NCBI RefSeq assembly: GCF_900103955.1
Contig: NZ_FNIL01000002.1
Location: forward strand, 186,001 to 250,000
Source of the DNA: Alkalicoccus daliensis
GTDB lineage: Bacteria; Bacillota; Bacilli; Bacillales; Salisediminibacteriaceae
Length of the DNA: 64,000 nucleotides
Direction: 5' to 3'
Both the position numbers and the translations under genes were made by a program. The notes below the pieces were generated by a model. That model was not told where the DNA came from, ran no database searches, and saw only the letters and a program-made list of their open reading frames with translations. The first letter of the stretch is position 1, and the number at the start of each line of letters is the position of its first letter. This document shows, piece by piece, positions 60,653-64,000 of this stretch.

Positions 60653-61960
60653 ATGGCAGCAAAAAAAGAACAAGACAATAGAGTCCTGGTAAACCCGAAA
60701 CATAATCCGAAGACAGCGGCGCTGCTCTCGATTATCCCGGGGTTTGGACAAGCGTACAATAAACGATTTATCAAAGGTGCTGCCTTATTCATTCTCTTTG
60801 CTGCTTTTGTTATCGCTGCAATCGATTTTATTACTACTGGTCTGCAGGGCTTGGTAACACTGGGGGAAGTACCGCGGGAAGATGATTCACGGGTATTTTT
60901 AAGTAACGGGATACTGGCACTCATCCTGTCTACATTTTTCCTCGCTTTTTATACGCTGAATATTCAGGACGCGTTCAAAGACGCAAAGAGAATTCAATTA
61001 GGCTGGAAAGTACCAAATATTTCAGAAGGCTTTAAAAACGCATGGGATACAAGCTTTCCATACTTACTCGTAGGACCGGGATTAATACTGCTTATTTTCG
61101 TTGTCATTTTCCCGCTGCTTTTTATGGTATTTCTCGCATTCACAAACTACAATCTTTACAATGCACCGCCACGGAATATCCTGGAGTGGGTCGGCTTTGA
61201 GAATTTCGTAAATTTATTTGCCATCTCCGAATGGAGAAACACGTTTATTAACGTGCTTTCCTGGACGCTGATCTGGACATTTGTCGCAACGACACTGCAG
61301 ATTGCGCTCGCATTATTTCTGGCAACAATCGTCAACGATCCGCGCATTAAATTTAAAAAACTTATTCGCACAGTGTTCATTTTACCTTGGGCAGTGCCTG
61401 CGTTTACAACGATCATTATCTTTTCTGCATTATTTAACGACAACTTCGGTGCGATCAATACGGCGATTCTGCAACCGATTTTCGGGATGAGCATTCCCTG
61501 GCTGACAGACGCGCTGTGGACGAGAATTGCGATTATTATGATTCAGGTGTGGCTCGGCTTCCCGTTTGTTTACGCCCTTTTCACCGGTGTGCTGCAGAGT
61601 ATTTCTGCAGACTGGTATGAAGCGGCCGACATTGACGGCGCAAGCCGCTGGCAGAAGTTCCAGAACATAACATTCCCGCACGTGATGTTCGCAACGGCAC
61701 CGCTGCTGATTATGCAGTATTCGTTTAACTTTAATAACTTTAATATCATTTACCTCTTTAACCAGGGGGGCCCTGCCGTCCGGGGACAGACCGCCGGCGG
61801 CTCGGACATATTAATATCATGGATCTATGGACTGACGTTCGAAAACCAGCAGTTTAACATGGCTGCGGCAATTTCGATTATTCTTGGACTATTGGTCGCA
61901 GGCTTTGCCTTCTTCCAGTTCCGTCGTTCACGTTCCTTTAAAGAGGAGGGGACATTCTAA
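60653..61960 (+). CDS. malF: Maltodextrin ABC transporter permease MalF
   Basis: A 435-residue permease. The N-terminal part has an extra region with LLSIIPGFGQAYNKRFIKGA and two further helices, as in Bacillus maltodextrin permeases, before the six-helix core. The EAA loop is YEAADIDGASRWQKFQNITF. ATG 60653 is set by AGGAGGACA. Its stop overlaps the malG start by one base (TAATG). Confidence 0.92.
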   Translation: MAAKKEQDNRVLVNPKHNPKTAALLSIIPGFGQAYNKRFIKGAALFILFAAFVIAAIDFITTGLQGLVTLGEVPREDDSRVFLSNGILALILSTFFLAFYTLNIQDAFKDAKRIQLGWKVPNISEGFKNAWDTSFPYLLVGPGLILLIFVVIFPLLFMVFLAFTNYNLYNAPPRNILEWVGFENFVNLFAISEWRNTFINVLSWTLIWTFVATTLQIALALFLATIVNDPRIKFKKLIRTVFILPWAVPAFTTIIIFSALFNDNFGAINTAILQPIFGMSIPWLTDALWTRIAIIMIQVWLGFPFVYALFTGVLQSISADWYEAADIDGASRWQKFQNITFPHVMFATAPLLIMQYSFNFNNFNIIYLFNQGGPAVRGQTAGGSDILISWIYGLTFENQQFNMAAAISIILGLLVAGFAFFQFRRSRSFKEEGTF

Positions 61961-62826
61961 TGGCAGCTGCGAAAAGAAAACCAATGAGCAGAAAAGCAAA
62001 AACACGCCTGGAGCTGTTTGGCAGCTATACAGTAATTTTGATTATGTTTGTAATTATTCTGTACCCGCTTCTTTGGACGCTGGGAGTATCATTAAATACA
62101 GGAAGCGGCGTGTACGGCGCTTCCATCATCCCGGAAAACTTTACGCTGGAGCACTATGAGTGGCTGTTTTTTGACCCGCGCAGCAACTATCTGCTCTGGT
62201 ATCAGAACACTTTAATCGTGGCAGTTTCGGTAACGGTGATCGCGACCTTTATGATCGCTTTAACCGCATATGCATTTTCACGCTATCGATTTAAAGGACG
62301 GAAAAACGGCTTGTATGCGTTTCTGCTGCTGCAGATGTTCCCGGTCTTAATGGCGATGGTGGCACTATACATCCTGTTAAATACAGTGAACCTGCTCGAC
62401 AGCCTGATCGGCCTGATAATTATTTACATCGGCGGCGCGATCCCGATGAATGCGTTTCTTGTAAAAGGCTACTTTGACACAATTCCACGCGAGCTCGACG
62501 AATCAGCGAAAATCGATGGTGCCGGGCACTTCCGGATCTTCTTCCAGATCATGCTTCCGCTTGCGAAGCCGATTCTGGCAGTAGTTGCCTTGTTTAACTT
62601 TATGGCGCCGTTCATGGATTTCATCCTGCCGCGTATCGTGCTGCGGAGCCCGGAAAACTTCACGCTCGCGCTTGGACTGTTTAACTTCGTTAACGATCAG
62701 TTTGCAAACAACTTCACCCGGTTCGCAGCCGGCGCAATCCTGATCGCAGTTCCTATTGCTGCAGTATATCTCTTTTTACAGCGTTATCTTATTTCCGGCC
62801 TCACTTCCGGAGCAACAAAAGGATAA
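61960..62826 (+). CDS. malG: Maltodextrin ABC transporter permease MalG
   Basis: A 288-residue permease with six helices; the EAA loop is RELDESAKIDGAGHFRIFF and the tail ends YLISGLTSGATKG, very like the truncated permease at the start of the window. Translation is coupled to malF through the TAATG overlap. Last gene before the operon terminator. Confidence 0.93.
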   Translation: MAAAKRKPMSRKAKTRLELFGSYTVILIMFVIILYPLLWTLGVSLNTGSGVYGASIIPENFTLEHYEWLFFDPRSNYLLWYQNTLIVAVSVTVIATFMIALTAYAFSRYRFKGRKNGLYAFLLLQMFPVLMAMVALYILLNTVNLLDSLIGLIIIYIGGAIPMNAFLVKGYFDTIPRELDESAKIDGAGHFRIFFQIMLPLAKPILAVVALFNFMAPFMDFILPRIVLRSPENFTLALGLFNFVNDQFANNFTRFAAGAILIAVPIAAVYLFLQRYLISGLTSGATKG

Positions 62827-62839
62827 GGCAGCGAGAGCA

Positions 62840-62871
62840 AGAGAGGAGGCGCGCAGTCTCCTCTCTTTTTC
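62840..62871 (+). terminator. Terminator of the maltodextrin operon
   Basis: AGAGAGGAG (62840-62848) pairs with CTCCTCTCT (62858-62866), then TTTT. Confidence 0.88.
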
Positions 62872-62997
62872 ATGAAAGAAATAAAGGCGTCGGGAAGAAA
62901 GCCTTTGCATACAGCTAGAAAACATTTACAATAATAAGATATAACTAACAGCGGCCGGTAAATGAGCGGTCAGAACGTGAAGAAGGGATGAAACGTC

Positions 62998-64000
62998 ATG
63001 ACGGTAACGATAAAAGATGTAGCGAAGGTCGCAAAAGTTGCCCCGTCTACTGTCTCCCGTGTAATTTCCAATAGTCCCCGCATCAGCGAACGGACGAAGG
63101 AAAAGGTACGGGAAGCGATGAAGGAGCTGGGCTATCATCCGAACTTTAATGCGCGCAGTCTGGCAAATCAATCGACGAAGACTATCGGGATTATTATGCC
63201 GAACTCCGCGAATAAAACTTTCCAGAATCCGTTTTTCCCGGAAGTAATCCGCGGCATCAGCACGAAAGCGCACCAGCTGGAATACGGATTGTATCTTTCC
63301 ACCGGACAGTCGGATGAAGAAATAATTGAAGAAGTCCAGCACATGGTGCAGGGAAAGCGTGTGGACGGAATTATTCTGCTGTATTCCAAAGTGAATGATA
63401 AAGTGCTGAAATATCTGCACGAGCAGGATTTTCCTTTTACACTGATCGGCAGGCCCTATGATGAGTCTTTGTTCAATATTACTTATGTGAATAACGATAA
63501 CTTCAAAGCTGCGAAAACAGTGACAGAATATTTACTGCTGCTGGGACATAAGCAGATTGCGTTTGTCGGGGGCAACCTGGATAACGTCGTCACTATCGAC
63601 CATATGCAGGGATACAACCAGGCCCTGCGAAACGCAGGAATTGAGCCGCGGGATGAATACATTGTTTTTCATGAAGAACTTCAGGAAGGCGGACAGGAAG
63701 CGGTCATTGACTTGATGAGCCTTACAGAACGCCCGACGGCATTGATTGTCGCGGACGATATCATGACGTTCGGCGTCATGCGGATGCTGAGCGAAATGGA
63801 AGTGCGCGTGCCGGAAGACATCTCGATCATCAGCTTTAACAACGTGATGATTTCCGAGCTCTCCGCACCGCCGATGACGACGGTGGATATTAACATCTAC
63901 AGCCTCGGCTACGAAGCGGCGAATCTGCTCATTGATAAAATTCTGCACCCGTCCGTGGAACCAAAGAAAATGATCGTACCGCATAAAATGATCAAGCGGG
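62998..64000 (+). CDS. LacI family transcriptional regulator, probably of maltodextrin genes (3' end cut by window)
   Basis: An open frame from ATG 62998 to the window edge, 334 residues visible. The LacI helix-turn-helix is TIKDVAKVAKVAPSTVSRVI with the hinge helix NARSLANQ, then a periplasmic-binding-like sensor (TIGIIMPNSANKTFQNPFF, IVADDIMTFGVMRML, ISIISFNN). Lying behind malEFG suggests it senses maltose or maltodextrin and acts at the TGCAA(A/G)CG(A/G)TT sites. Only a few residues should be missing. Confidence 0.92.
   Translation, partial: MTVTIKDVAKVAKVAPSTVSRVISNSPRISERTKEKVREAMKELGYHPNFNARSLANQSTKTIGIIMPNSANKTFQNPFFPEVIRGISTKAHQLEYGLYLSTGQSDEEIIEEVQHMVQGKRVDGIILLYSKVNDKVLKYLHEQDFPFTLIGRPYDESLFNITYVNNDNFKAAKTVTEYLLLLGHKQIAFVGGNLDNVVTIDHMQGYNQALRNAGIEPRDEYIVFHEELQEGGQEAVIDLMSLTERPTALIVADDIMTFGVMRMLSEMEVRVPEDISIISFNNVMISELSAPPMTTVDINIYSLGYEAANLLIDKILHPSVEPKKMIVPHKMIKR

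Noticed and set aside
1-64000. CRISPR arrays, tRNA, rRNA, prophage or insertion sequence with transposase
   Set aside because: No regularly spaced repeats, no tRNA-like cloverleaf spotted by eye, and no transposase, integrase or phage structural protein among the readable genes.

Overview
The window reads as chromosomal DNA of a low-to-mid GC Gram-positive spore-former lineage (Bacillaceae). Evidence is the Bacillus-type rng-rplU-prp-rpmA block with an L27 N-terminal extension and its protease, CtsR operators at clpE, a Fur box, PhoP-type direct-repeat promoters, Bacillus-restricted small families (YrzI, YisL, YvrJ, DUF1659, DUF2922, a SinI-like peptide) and strong AGGAGG ribosome binding sites. 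Exported proteins are very acidic and carry long Asn/Glu/Asp/Ala linkers behind the lipid-anchored cysteine, which suggests a halophilic or haloalkaliphilic member (inference). No rRNA, tRNA, phage, transposase or CRISPR was seen.

Layout. 1-3.3 kb: end of a sugar ABC permease gene, then RNase G and the L21/Prp/L27 ribosomal operon with its leader. 3.4-6.1 kb: a lipoprotein, a YhfI-type hydrolase and a repeat-filled spacer. 6.1-17.4 kb: a phosphate island with pstS-pstC-pstA-pstB-phoU, a response regulator that has lost its phospho-acceptor Asp, a PAP2 phosphatase, a glycosyltransferase and polyphosphate kinase; three promoters here carry phased TTTACA/TTTATA hexamers typical of PhoP. 17.6-21.3 kb: small genes, including SinI-like and YrzI peptides that are easily missed, and a lipoprotein pseudogene. 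21.5-31.5 kb: a Fur-controlled siderophore-binding protein, alanine dehydrogenase, a GGDEF/EAL protein, a disulfide-bond pair (bdbC plus a thioredoxin-like protein) and clpE. 31.5-40.5 kb: isoaspartyl dipeptidase, a DUF2243 gene with an apparent ATC start, hydrolases, lipoproteins and a MarR-RND efflux operon. 40.8-51.3 kb: the DUF1659/DUF2922/YvrJ trio, pcp-arsR-arsC, pterin dehydratase, a probable selenoprotein, a degenerate EAL protein, lysine 2,3-aminomutase and an RpiR regulator. 52.3-64 kb: a TAXI-type TRAP transporter, a MATE pump, an AraC regulator and a maltodextrin ABC operon with three cre/LacI-like sites and a LacI-family regulator that runs off the end.

Two things stand out. First, 44985-45725 is a GrdB-family gene interrupted only by an in-frame TGA at the redox position of a U-x-x-C motif. 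It is followed at bacterial SECIS distance (17 nt) by a hairpin with a GGTC loop, so it probably encodes a selenoprotein. Second, at least eight intergenic spacers hold members of two related non-coding repeat modules (called A and B here). Their hairpins change sequence but keep pairing, and they recur as a composite B(-)A(+) unit. One copy (5569-6062) is bounded by a perfect 15-bp inverted repeat and a 9-bp direct repeat.
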